Source of the DNA: Pycnococcus provasolii
Lineage: Eukaryota; Chlorophyta; Pseudoscourfieldiophyceae; Pseudoscourfieldiales
Length of the DNA stretch: 64,000 bases
Reading direction: 5' to 3'
NCBI GenBank assembly: GCA_049487715.1
Contig: CP150586.1
Location: forward strand, 124,001-188,000
Shown in pieces: positions 19,401 through 27,723 of this stretch; the stretch's first letter is position 1; each line of letters starts with the position of its first letter. The translations under genes and the position numbers were made by a program. Below the pieces are notes generated by a model that saw nothing but the letters and a program-made list of their open reading frames with translations, ran no database searches and was not told where the DNA came from.

Positions 19401-19647
19401 GCTGCTTCGAACCGACTCCATTGGCGTGAGTCTGAGTCTGCTTCTGCTGCTGCATATTATCATGATTCAAAGAGGGTGACGCACGAGTCTCAGAAACCTT
19501 CGACCCCTTCGAACCCTTATATCCTTTTCCAGCAGATTTTACGAGAAGCCACTCCTCACTGCCATTGCTGCTAGATTCATTATTCTCATTCTCACAAGCA
19601 CCAGCACCTGAAGCAGGCACTGGTGAGGGGAGTGAAGCAGGTGCCAT
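16477..19647 (-). CDS. TMEM214: TMEM214-like ER membrane protein (plant type)
   Basis: 1056 residues from the ATG at 19647. Colinear with plant TMEM214 homologues (At1g70770 group): a low-complexity N-terminus with EEWLLVKSAGKGYKG; the helical segment VPVDIDELSRLVGTLE; WEDMLHRLSDYLLIAY; KVGYLVMFAALARRHPATVL; VPALVWAYAQAANGS ... LALWSRNLLPLLL; the Tyr-Pro helix RLGQLYPRLRAAAL; and DPFIVELASLMQWCLEGD. One C-terminal membrane helix (about 971-993; VVIAMVAVLVLISLIAGAV) is followed by a short lumenal tail. Poly-Gln, poly-Ser and poly-Ala insertions roughly double the usual length. The frame stays open to 19926, but only from a TTG, and that part includes the dispersed 28-bp repeat, so it is excluded. 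The family is linked to ER and vesicle functions, not firmly defined. Confidence 0.82.
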   Translation of the reverse strand: MAPASLPSPVPASGAGACENENNESSSNGSEEWLLVKSAGKGYKGSKGSKVSETRASPSLNHDNMQQQKQTQTHANGVGSKQQQHQQHQSSSGSSASTPPSSSANATAAATTTTTTTTTTTAVTGQYNHQKTTTPPPQPPAAAASPPARRDSSEERQRRQDSFKRKGKAAMSDTGGDHQSTPNGTNGQTSIHQTPGHRRGNSSGAIQLVSPPPSPKAAEVLATLTSPSITAPLAGRPMAVYDSDDDETVSNRSGGASSSGASLAGLTYNNHSSSQHLPAAGAPAAVTSDEGGPSYYDLTQVPVDIDELSRLVGTLEKPHQQPKQRKKHSQQQQRQQQQQQQQHHHHQQQSTWEDMLHRLSDYLLIAYRCCDADFHAVLRKAVVEQAAFPLQLADKDVINLLENRVLKPPSHATPASPTSSSSPKSPTAVDDDDEAAHNAALEAVALRLLQAIVADGSVPSTIAPAPAPAGSLVPQMNGGGSAQASPRQTKVGYLVMFAALARRHPATVLSIASELASSVHFTGASRVPALVWAYAQAANGSRAAGLALWSRNLLPLLLTPVPSSSSSSSSSLASSPAPPLVRGCGSPAPHGVGPSPSSSSSSKKKKKKEKGGSAAKSNAAADGGKSAATAPRPPPPSMDVHRKLAASFLSFVLSAKLPETPHTSFATTKPTATAAAAAAAAPVPASSLVQFLQVCHVPGRGGLEQSEAKRLGQLYPRLRAAALRLASKKGLGPHDSFAVGLLRAVLQAASEYADRASDAAAAAASDTPATPPRGGWFRKRSDPPQLASPDHKALSADPFIVELASLMQWCLEGDLVCYDEWRRLYIDHLLGSTLLLHAMANAADDASSRGKRSTSANGKKAGGSMNSTASAALCDSMLRQVAHFDQESAPSTAVSERKRPRWAPAWLPFFGSMASSGAKAALSNQNAVGPLDHLQYTQEQWQAAAAAAERMRAALGVPRRQAKGSFQPYVVIAMVAVLVLISLIAGAVQVRADRLAWTSDAPYTIERGARVMCRELLSVVLPPRGSAGMCGVDVAPWLAALDGANEESAQATLGIV

Positions 19648-19740
19648 ACTACTACTACTGCCAAATGATTTGCTCCAGCGACGCCTGCTTCCGTGTCCTC
19701 GGAATGAAGCCCGGGAAGGTCGAATATACTTAATCCAACA

Positions 19741-19768
19741 AGACTCGCCCGGCTGCGCCGTTCTCGCC
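19741..19768 (+). repeat. 28-bp dispersed repeat, copy 1
   Basis: Consensus AGACTCGCCCGGCT then RC then GCCGTTCTCGCC; also found at 41917-41948, 41965-41992, 52006-52033 and 52051-52078. Here it lies 94 bp upstream of the TMEM214 ATG. Confidence 0.8.
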
Positions 19769-20376
19769 TGCTTCGCCGCGAATGAAAGCTCGAAACGGAG
19801 CTCGAAGGGGAGGGAAGGCCCGTTGTTGGCGTTGCTGGGGGCCTGGGGGGGGAGCCGAGGGAAGCAGGTTTTGCTCCCCCTGGGGCTCGCACCAGCCTCC
19901 CCAGGCTCGAACCTCGAGGGAAGCAATTAAACGGGGATCCGTCTTAGGCTTGCATAATTCCGTTGGTTGAGGGTTTTCATTCAAAGACCTCGAGGGGGTT
20001 GGTTCTGGCGAAAACATTCAGCGAAAACCGGGACCCGTCAGCGACAACCCCCAATCGGCACGTGGTTCGTGTCGTCACAATTTCATACCCAACCAGTTCG
20101 GGGTTAAGAGTCTAGCACCCCTCCTAGGCTCCTGGTAGATTATGTGGGAACTTAAATCACATGTGATATAAGGTGGGAGGCAGCGGACGCGCTCGTTTTT
20201 CCATCCCATCCTAAGACAGGACGTAGCACGAGGCGCCCATCCTAAGACAGGACGTAGCACGAGGCGCCCACCACCTATCATGCCAAGAGGCAGAGAAGAA
20301 GGTAGCTTGTTAGTGGGTTAGGAAGGGAATTAAAACGCGCAAGGAACGGTCGACATCGCTACAGAAGAACCTCCGG
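19769..20376. other. Upstream region of TMEM214 with GC-rich tract and a 31-bp direct duplication
   Basis: No gene seen. Contains a purine/GC tract (GCCTGGGGGGGGAG, about 19847), then sequence of lower GC with a perfect 31-bp tandem duplication at 20207-20268. The neighbouring RNase H remnant suggests this could be the terminal part of an old retroelement, but no paired LTR was found. Confidence 0.35.
20207..20268. repeat. 31-bp perfect tandem duplication
   Basis: Two adjacent copies (20207-20237, 20238-20268) beginning CATCCTAAGACAGGAC and ending GAGGCGCC. Confidence 0.9.
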
Positions 20377-21094
20377 TTAGGGAGGAAAAACTGCAGCGAG
20401 GATCGTCGGGCAGTAGCCCGCGACCGCACACCAGCGCAGAAGGTCTGCGCTGGTGAGGGAAGCCAAACGTGAAGCCGATAGGCCACCCTCAATGCGCGAG
20501 AGCGGATCCGACGGATTGAGCGCCGACGGGACGTACTCGTGGTACGCGAACGCGATGCCCAGCGACGCCAAGGTGGCGCGGTAGGCAAACGCGAGCGTGT
20601 TGAGGTGGACGACTGCGCTAGCGCCTCGAGAAGACGCTGCAAGAGCCGTCGACGAGTCCGTGTAGACGACGACTGGCAGCTGAGCTAAACAAACGCCAGC
20701 AGCATGCAACGAGAGGAACGCGACGTGCAATGCGATGAGCTCTGCTTGGTTGATGACCTTGGTAGAGTGCTGTCGCATCCAGTCGAATCATTCCACTGGA
20801 ACATCGGCGCTGAGAGCATAGACCTTGCAGCCGTAGAATGCAAGGACACCAACGCCTACCGAACGCCCCTCCTCACGCGCGTCAGCATAGATGACGAGCG
20901 GCGGCGTATCGCGGATGGCAGAATGCCATACGACCGGCGGCGCAGCTGCAAGGACTCGGATGAGATGGTCGAGCGACGCATGAAGACGCGATGAGATCAC
21001 GGCGTCGGTGGCAGAACCGTGCGCATGCGTCGGGCAGCTCGCCGATGACTTGGAAGCCCTCCCAGATCGCTGATGACGATGGTAGTTGATGCAT
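20377..21094 (-). mobile_element. Retrotransposon RNase H remnant (DIRS/Ty3-like), disrupted
   Basis: One minus-strand frame encodes PPLVIYADAREEG and GVGVLAFYG, then a stop (20788-20790), then INQAELIALHVAFLSLH, VVVYTDSSTALAASSRG and LNPSDPLSR. This is the order of the RNase H/connection domain of retrotransposon polyproteins, including the catalytic-type Asp in YTDSS and the NPSDPLSR signature seen in DIRS- and Ngaro-like elements. Just upstream, another frame (to 21094) seems to continue the protein (IWEGFQVIGELPDACA), which implies a frameshift. The element is dead: one stop and at least one frameshift, and no integrase or terminal repeats were found. Confidence 0.7.
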
Positions 21095-21571
21095 TTGGTT
21101 GGTTAGAATTAATCATGACGACCCGGAGCTCTTCTACTACTATCACGCAGAAACGTTCCGCTATTTCTGCAGCCTCGACAACCTATGTGGAGCTCTTCTA
21201 CTATCTAACAATCAAGCAGAAAGGCAAACCAAAGAAAGTCCGACTTCATGCACCGACGTTGCGGACGACGTTCTCTAAGTTAGTTTCGACGAAAGCCGAC
21301 CCGAAGATAGGTGTGGCGACGCGGTTTGCCGCGGGAGGACGCTTCACTCACTTTGGCGCGCGTGGAAGCCATGCAATTGAAACGGACCTGGGACTGGACC
21401 GGGATCCCAACTGGCCAAATCTTTTTCCTGACTGAGGTTCCCGACCCCGCCAGCAGTGCCTCCACCAAAGACGGATCCCCTCCTAAACCGAATTCCACTC
21501 CGTCAGATCGGGGGGAAATCAATCTTTTTTTTTTCTTCTCCCCTCTGAACCAGAGAATAAAACAGTTGAGC
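21095..21571. other. Region upstream of the AP2 gene, no supported gene
   Basis: Two overlapping plus-strand frames are open (21073-21435 and 21311 onward) but show no recognisable domain. The AP2 frame is open upstream of its ATG only through a TTTTTTTCTTC tract that looks like leader sequence. Confidence 0.4.
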
Positions 21572-24130
21572 ATGGCGGGTTCTCGTCGTGGTGGCGGCGG
21601 CGGCGTGAATCATAACAACAACAACTCGTCTACGCCGACGCCGCCGTCACTGGCACATCCTCCTCCTGCCATTGTTGATCATTCGTGTAGTTACGGCGGC
21701 GGCGTCGACGATACCAACAACCCACCACCAGGAGGAGTAGCAGCCGAGCCGCCGGACGAATTCCTCATGCAGCAACAACGCGCCGCCGCCGCCGCCGGGA
21801 TGATGATCCAGCAGCAGCAACAACACCAACACCAACACCAACACCAACAATCTCCCGAACTTGATTCACATCAACAACAAATGCGTCTACTCCAACAGAC
21901 AGCGGCGGCGGCGGCGAATGGATTCTTACCCACCAACCAATACTACGCTGCGAATAATTTGACGTATTATCCTGCTGCGATGTATCCGGCACCACCACCG
22001 GCGCAGAACTATCATCCGATTGATGCACCGCCGCCGCCGCAGCAAGGCACTTCGTCGTCGTGGTCGAATTACGGCGGCGTTCCTTTCCCAGCGGCAGCGG
22101 TAGTAGCGGCGGCGTACCAACAACAGAATCATCCGTATCACCATCATCATCATCAACAACACGAGTATCCGCAAACTCCTCAGCCACAACAACAACAACA
22201 ACAACAACAACAACACTTCTTTGGAATCGCGCCGGCAAATGCCAACAACACTACTACCGCCGCACCACTGCCACAACAACAACATCAGGGCAGCTCGGCG
22301 GCGTGGATTCAGGCTCAGCAGCTCAGCCTTCCTGGCATCATGCACGTGCAGCCACCTCCGATGACGATGACGTTACCAGCCTCGATGTCATCATTGGTGG
22401 CTCTACAACAACAACCACAAACGTCCACCATGCCGTCGTTGTTGCCGCCGTCGGTCGTACGGTCAGTGGCCGCAATGGAATGCATACAACAACAACAACA
22501 AGGAAGAGGAGGCGGTGTTGTTGCTAGAAACAACAACACCGGCGTGGGCAAAAAGTACAAGGCAGACACGAGCGATGATAAAGGCTACTACAGTTCGTAC
22601 CGCAATCGAAAAAAGGCGAAAGAATCAAACTGGAGCAGTTCGTACATCGGCGTGACACGTGTGAAACGTAGATATGCAGCAGCAGCTTCGTCGCCATCTG
22701 GGCCTACTACTACAGCAGCAGGAGACGACGACGACAACAACAAGGAGCAGGAAGAGGATGGAGAGCCGGGTGCAGCTACCGGTGGAAGCTGCTGGCGTGC
22801 CGCGTGCCGTGTCAATGGACATCGCGTGTTTCTTGGCCACTTTGCTACTGATTTGGAGGCGGCACAACATCGAGAGCAATACATTGTTTGGTTCAAACTC
22901 GACGAACGCAACAACCACGACGTCGTCGATGTTCCAGCAGCTCATTCGCCGGCGTCGTACAATGCCATCGTCGCGTCGGCTGTCGCCGCACCACCATTAC
23001 ATCAGCAGCAGCAGCAGCAACCTTGTGCTACAAATATGATGGTGGGTGCTGCCGCTACCACGACGACGCAGTCTTCGCAGCCGAGCTTGCTGCCACAGCC
23101 ACACCCTCTGCTACTACCACCACCCTACCCTCCTAACGTGGGTGTCCCGCCGCCCCCGCCGCCGCCGCCGCCGCCTCCGCCGCCACCACCTCCTGTTATA
23201 GCAACAACAACAGCAACAACAACAACAACGCCAGTGTCCACCACCACCGCCGCACAACTAGTAATGTTTCCAGATAATACTACTACAACACTACCGGCAC
23301 TGATGGCGGCATCTGGTGCTGCTCTACCACCACCTTCGTCCTCCAACACGACAACAACGCAAAGGCAACACTGGATGCATCCACCTCTCAATTTCCCAGA
23401 TGATCGCGTTCAGACGCTCGCTACCGCCGCTTCACGCGTGCAGACCATGATCGAAGCAAACAATCTGCGACAGCAGACCGCTGATAGAATGATGCAGGCG
23501 GCGACAGTGGGACAACAAGGCAATCATCACAAACTTGCAGAGGCTCATGATGCCATCAAGCAGCGCATCGGCCATCTACGTCATCTAGAAGGGATTGCAA
23601 ATGGAGGCAGTCGCCAAATGCAAGCTTCTGAAATTCAACAAATGGCTGCCGCGACGAATTCACTACTGCCACCGCCATCCTCCTACGAACACCACTACGC
23701 CCATCAACCTCTCAAGCAGGAGCAGCAGCATTTGACTCTTACTACCGCAGCACCAGAAGCACCAGCTGGAGGAGGAATCATCTTGAAACCACCGCCGTCG
23801 AAGTCAAAAACACACCAATTCTCTTCCAGCCTACCAAGCTCAAAACGATATCTCCCGTGGCCGGAGAGCGCGCTCAAGTTTGCGCACGAGAGGAATCTGA
23901 CCTCATGTCGCGTATCCGACTACCAACTCGCACCACTCAACGAGGGCGCCTTGCAGGACATGCAGGAGAACGTGTCGATGGAGGTGAATTCCTGGTTCAG
24001 CGCTCTCCTTGGGAAGCGCCAACACCAACACAGCCACCCCCCGCCGCCACCGCCACCGCCGCCACCGCCGTCGTCGGGAAGACTACCACCACCGCCACCG
24101 CCACCGCCAATTGGGAAATTTAAAAGTTAG
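21572..24130 (+). CDS. AP2-domain protein with long low-complexity arms
   Basis: Putative DNA-binding regulator, 852 residues from the ATG at 21572. Gln-, His-, Asn- and Pro-rich tracts surround one AP2/ERF-like domain at about 354-440: SSYIGVTRVKRRYAA (first strand), a low-complexity acidic insertion of about 35 residues, then CWRAACRVNGHRVFLGHFATDLEAA and the helix HREQYIVWFKL. The insertion falls in the loop between the first two strands, where it could be tolerated. A conserved-looking C-terminal block (YLPWPESALKFAHERNLTSCRVSDYQ) precedes two poly-Pro tracts. Upstream in-frame sequence to 21311 is probably leader. Converges on the ALDH gene with 68 bp between stops. Target genes unknown. 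Confidence 0.75.
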   Translation: MAGSRRGGGGGVNHNNNNSSTPTPPSLAHPPPAIVDHSCSYGGGVDDTNNPPPGGVAAEPPDEFLMQQQRAAAAAGMMIQQQQQHQHQHQHQQSPELDSHQQQMRLLQQTAAAAANGFLPTNQYYAANNLTYYPAAMYPAPPPAQNYHPIDAPPPPQQGTSSSWSNYGGVPFPAAAVVAAAYQQQNHPYHHHHHQQHEYPQTPQPQQQQQQQQQHFFGIAPANANNTTTAAPLPQQQHQGSSAAWIQAQQLSLPGIMHVQPPPMTMTLPASMSSLVALQQQPQTSTMPSLLPPSVVRSVAAMECIQQQQQGRGGGVVARNNNTGVGKKYKADTSDDKGYYSSYRNRKKAKESNWSSSYIGVTRVKRRYAAAASSPSGPTTTAAGDDDDNNKEQEEDGEPGAATGGSCWRAACRVNGHRVFLGHFATDLEAAQHREQYIVWFKLDERNNHDVVDVPAAHSPASYNAIVASAVAAPPLHQQQQQQPCATNMMVGAAATTTTQSSQPSLLPQPHPLLLPPPYPPNVGVPPPPPPPPPPPPPPPPVIATTTATTTTTPVSTTTAAQLVMFPDNTTTTLPALMAASGAALPPPSSSNTTTTQRQHWMHPPLNFPDDRVQTLATAASRVQTMIEANNLRQQTADRMMQAATVGQQGNHHKLAEAHDAIKQRIGHLRHLEGIANGGSRQMQASEIQQMAAATNSLLPPPSSYEHHYAHQPLKQEQQHLTLTTAAPEAPAGGGIILKPPPSKSKTHQFSSSLPSSKRYLPWPESALKFAHERNLTSCRVSDYQLAPLNEGALQDMQENVSMEVNSWFSALLGKRQHQHSHPPPPPPPPPPPSSGRLPPPPPPPPIGKFKS

Positions 24131-24198
24131 CAACCCAGTGTTTTTGAACCTTTGTGTAGTAAAAATCAAAAGTTCTTCACTGAAAAAATCCATTTGGC

Positions 24199-26235
24199 TT
24201 ACTTCGTCTTGTCGACGCTTGCAGCGGTGGAGGAGACGGGAATGGATGCAATTGCGAGACCGACGAGACCACGAACACGCGTGACGAGATCGGTGCCGTA
24301 GAACATGCGCATGAGACTCGACACGAAGGCGAAGGCGTTGGGTGCGACGGGGTACTGCAGAGGCGGGGGGATGCGCGTGTCCATCAGCCAAGGCACGATG
24401 TCCTGCGCATAAGCCTTGACGTGGCAGCACCCACGCAGGCCCTCAACGCCGCCGAAGCGCTCGAAGCCGCTCTCCTTCACACCGCCAAACGGAAGGCTCT
24501 GGCTCATGTACGTAGTCGCAAAGTCATTGATCGACGCCATGCCACACTCCAGGCGTCGAGCGAGCGAAAGTGCACGGTTCTGATTTCGGCTAAACACGTT
24601 GCCGCCGAGCCCAAAGGCGCACGCGTTCGCGATGCGAATTGCCTCGTCGTCCGTGTCGAAGGGAAGGATGACCATCACGGGGCCGAACACCTCCTCGTCG
24701 AGAATACGCATTCCCGCCTTCACGTCCGTAATCACCGTGGGCGGGTAGAATTGCCCACCAGGCGGCGCGGCAGCCTTGTCACCTCCCGCGAGCAGCTTGG
24801 CGCCCTTGGAGACGGCGTCGTCGATGAGTCCCTGAATGCGGTCCGCCTCGCCGGGCATGCACATCGCACCACAGTCGACGACAGCGCCTCGCGCGTTTGC
24901 GGCAAGCGGCGATCCCTGACGAAGCGCCTTGACGGCTGAGACCACCTGATCTGTGAACGCGCCGCGCACGGAGCTGTGCACGATGATGCGCTCCGCTCCC
25001 ATGCAATTTTGTCCGCAGCTCTGGAACGTGCCTCGCATGGCGGTGGGAACAGCCTGCGTGAGGTCCGCATCGTCGCAGACGATGATGGGATCCTTTCCTC
25101 CGAGCTCGAGCACGACGGGCGTGAGCGTTTCCACCGCCGCCGCCATCACCTTGCGTCCGACGGGGCACGATCCCACGAATACCACCTTGCTGACGAGTGG
25201 GCACGTGACGAGCGCATTTCCGCAGTCTCCGTACCCGGTGACGATCTGCACGAGGTTCTCCGGCGCGCCCACCGCCTTGAGCGCCTCCTGGATGACGCGC
25301 GAGTAGTACTTGGCTGACCACGACGCGTGCTCGGAGACTTTGATGACGACTGCATTTCCGGCAAACACGTGAGCGACGAGCGGGTTGAAGACGTTGTGGA
25401 AGGGATAGTTCCACGGGACTATGCACCCGACGACGCCAACGGGAACGAACTCGACCCACGCCTTTTTGTAGAACATCATCGTTCCCGACGACCTCTTTTC
25501 GGGCTTGAGCCACTTTTCACCTTCGGACAGCACCCAGTTGATTTTCTCGCACGTGACCATCACCTCGCCGAACGCGGCGTCCACGAGCGGTTTCCCGCTG
25601 TCTCTCGAGGCGACGCGGCAAATCGTTTCCTGGTTCGCGAGTATGAACTTCTGGAGTATGCGCAGGAGTTGTCGTCGCGTATGAAAGGAGGAATGTTTCC
25701 ATTCGTTTTGCGCTTGTGACGCACGTTCGCAGACACCGAAGACGTCCTTTTGCGTCATGGCAGGCATGGTTCCGAGATCGGCATATTGCGCTGGGTCGTA
25801 GCACGGAACTATGGACGGGCTAGGTTGCTGCTTTGGAGGCGAAGGTGATGACGAGATGGCGTCGGATGATTCAGAGGAGTCAAGGAGCGGCACAGAAATC
25901 GAAGGAACCTGAATAGGAACAAGAAGACGGCACAAGGAGGATGAGGTCGACGACACAAAACGAAAAACACCCTTGAGGAATGGAAACACCACGAACCAAA
26001 TCAAAGGGAGGACGAAGAACAAGCCAGGCACGTAGATAGGAACGGAAACAGACTCACCAGACTTACCATTACCAAACCAACCAAACCAACCACCAGAGGA
26101 AACCCCACCAACCACGCCACCACCAGAGAAAGAAACATTGATCTCCATGAATCCCAACGGACCCACCCATAACAGGTCCTTGATGGTGCCGAGCCCATTC
26201 ATTAAAGCGAAGTGATCCAACATTATCGGCGCCAT
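24199..26235 (-). CDS. ALDH22A1: Aldehyde dehydrogenase, plant ALDH22A1 type
   Basis: NAD(P)-dependent aldehyde oxidation. 678 residues from the ATG at 26235. The N-terminus has hydrophobic segments (LFFVLPLIWFVVFPFLKGVF) that mark the membrane-anchored ALDH22 family. The catalytic core runs from YDPAQYADLGTMPAMT onward with EFVPVGVVGCIVPWNYPFHNVFNP, KVSEHASWS, the cofactor-region VFVGSCPVG, the general base Glu377 in LELGGKD and the nucleophile Cys411 in SCGQNCMGAER; the 34-residue spacing is the classical one. GxFSRN-type and NDF-type C-terminal motifs are present. The length is slightly above the plant enzyme (about 600) because of an extended N-terminus. The physiological aldehyde is not known. 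Confidence 0.92.
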   Translation of the reverse strand: MAPIMLDHFALMNGLGTIKDLLWVGPLGFMEINVSFSGGGVVGGVSSGGWFGWFGNGKSGESVSVPIYVPGLFFVLPLIWFVVFPFLKGVFRFVSSTSSSLCRLLVPIQVPSISVPLLDSSESSDAISSSPSPPKQQPSPSIVPCYDPAQYADLGTMPAMTQKDVFGVCERASQAQNEWKHSSFHTRRQLLRILQKFILANQETICRVASRDSGKPLVDAAFGEVMVTCEKINWVLSEGEKWLKPEKRSSGTMMFYKKAWVEFVPVGVVGCIVPWNYPFHNVFNPLVAHVFAGNAVVIKVSEHASWSAKYYSRVIQEALKAVGAPENLVQIVTGYGDCGNALVTCPLVSKVVFVGSCPVGRKVMAAAVETLTPVVLELGGKDPIIVCDDADLTQAVPTAMRGTFQSCGQNCMGAERIIVHSSVRGAFTDQVVSAVKALRQGSPLAANARGAVVDCGAMCMPGEADRIQGLIDDAVSKGAKLLAGGDKAAAPPGGQFYPPTVITDVKAGMRILDEEVFGPVMVILPFDTDDEAIRIANACAFGLGGNVFSRNQNRALSLARRLECGMASINDFATTYMSQSLPFGGVKESGFERFGGVEGLRGCCHVKAYAQDIVPWLMDTRIPPPLQYPVAPNAFAFVSSLMRMFYGTDLVTRVRGLVGLAIASIPVSSTAASVDKTK

Positions 26236-26241
26236 CACTTT

Positions 26242-26298
26242 GGGATCAAACTTTGATCAAACTTTGATCAAACTTTTGGGATCAAACTTTGATCAAAC
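26242..26298. repeat. ATCAAACTTTG tandem repeat
   Basis: Four to five 11-bp units directly upstream of the ALDH22A1 ATG (minus strand), with one TGGG interruption. Confidence 0.85.
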
Positions 26299-27104
26299 CC
26301 GCGGGACCCAAACAGCTGTGAGAAATTCGGTTGGAGGGTCAGAATTTCTGTGCAAATCCAACTTAGTAGTTAGAGGCCCTCCCTCCCTCTCGCTCTGGTC
26401 GGTGAATAAAGGGATCCATCCCAGGGAATCCCGGGATGCGTCGTTGAACTTCATGAAATTGACGAGCCCTGCCGAAATTCTTTCGTAGGAGAAGGCCTGT
26501 GAGTGGAAACCCTAATCCTAAGTGGAGAACAGTCTCGGACTTTGTGTCTTGAGGATACCTCCTCCGAAGAGGATACCTCCTCGTTACCGTTCCTTATCCC
26601 CTCAAGCTTTGCCCCAGGTGTCTTCCCTTTACACTAGAACTACTTATCTCTTAGTTCTCTAGGTGAGGTTCCCGGTGTCGACGTCACCCCGTCAACGTAT
26701 CTACACTTCACTCTTTCCTTCCCGTGTACGTGTGTAAGTTGTGTAACGAAGACGGTCGTTACCTGACACTACTTAGCAACCCTTGGTTGCCGTCACACTT
26801 GCAAGTGGTTAGACCTTGCGGTTGTCACACACCGGTACCGGAAGTGGGGAGACCTTAGTGAAGAAAAAGGGAGAAAAAGGAGGAGTACCTACAGATTCAC
26901 CGATTCATCAACATTAAAAAGGATGCCTGCCGCAAACATCACTAATGGTTTGAACGTGGCCGATTGGATGGATGGAGGTGGAAACGTCCAAAATTGATAA
27001 GTATAACGCTGGTTGGACGTCTTGGATTCCGTTGGCACAGATTCGCAATTGGAGCATAGTTGAAATAAATAAGAAATAAATATGACGAACAGAAGGAACA
27101 CTTT

Positions 27105-27480
27105 ATGGCTGCGCTACGTGCGAAATTCAACGTTGGAGCAGAGAAGGAAGATATCGACCGAATCTTCGATACGCGCGCGCAATTCGTGGTTAAACGGGTG
27201 GACACATCCGAGAATGTGGTTGACTTGTTCACGAAGTCGCTGCCGCGCACTACGTTCGAGAAGCATGCTTCAAGCGTATTCCTCTGCTGGTATTATTAGG
27301 ACGATTTCCTGATTGCCGGCGCATCACCCGAGCGCGCGTCGGCGGACGCACAGTACGCGTTGTTGAAGCTCTTCCGCCAACTAGGCCTGCTCGTCAAGAA
27401 GGACAGATGCACCTTGGTACCGACTCAGCGACTGGAGCACTTGGGACTGGTGGTTGACACTCAGATGGGGATGCTTCAGG
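27105..27480 (+). mobile_element. Mosaic retroelement remnant: copia-like C-terminus abutting a DIRS/Ty3-like RT fragment
   Basis: The frame at 27105-27299 ends with VDTSENVVDLFTKSLPRTTFEKH, the typical C-terminal end of copia-type polyproteins. Directly after its stop, another frame (about 27302-27480) reads DDFLIAGASPERASADA, LLKLFRQLGLLVKKDRCTLVPTQRLEHLGLVVD, the segment around the catalytic DD of the reverse-transcriptase palm in DIRS/Ty3-like elements. The two belong to different element classes, so this is a junction of two decayed insertions or a chimera. No intact ORF remains. Confidence 0.65.
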
Positions 27481-27723
27481 TTGGGCCCGCCATAGAATTT
27501 CCCTCCCCGCCGACGTAGCTACCCGGGCCTCTTCAGCCTGGGGGACCTGACTGGGGGGCCCCGGGGGCCGGGAGCCCGGGACCACCCGAACGAAGCGCGA
27601 TCGCGAGCGAGCTTTGGCCGGACCCTGCCGGCCGGCCTGAAGTCGCTGCGAGTCGCAAAAAAGCCCCCCGAGCTCGCCGGCGCTCTTTGGTAACATATCC
27701 GGATAATAGTACTACAATAAACC

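Larger units (their letters stand above)
26236..27723. other. Gene-poor interval with 11-bp tandem repeats and retroelement remnants
   Basis: Begins with ATCAAACTTTG repeats (26242-26298). About 26500-26880 is moderately AT-rich with short internal repeats (GGATACCTCCTC twice) and could be an old LTR. A copia-like C-terminus and a reverse-transcriptase palm fragment lie at 27105-27480. A CCCGGG-rich tract (27528-27600) lies 120-200 bp before the SAT ATG. Confidence 0.4.

Noticed and set aside
19648-19926. N-terminal extension of the TMEM214 ORF
   Set aside because: It starts at TTG and includes the 28-bp dispersed repeat and GC tract; the ATG at 19647 is the first in frame and begins the expected acidic/Gly-rich N-terminus.
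21073-21435. 120-codon plus-strand ORF upstream of the AP2 gene
   Set aside because: Lies partly over the retroelement remnant, lacks any domain, and ends without relation to the AP2 leader.
26510-26880. LTR of the copia-like remnant
   Set aside because: The segment has LTR-like composition, but no second copy, TG...CA ends or primer-binding site could be seen.
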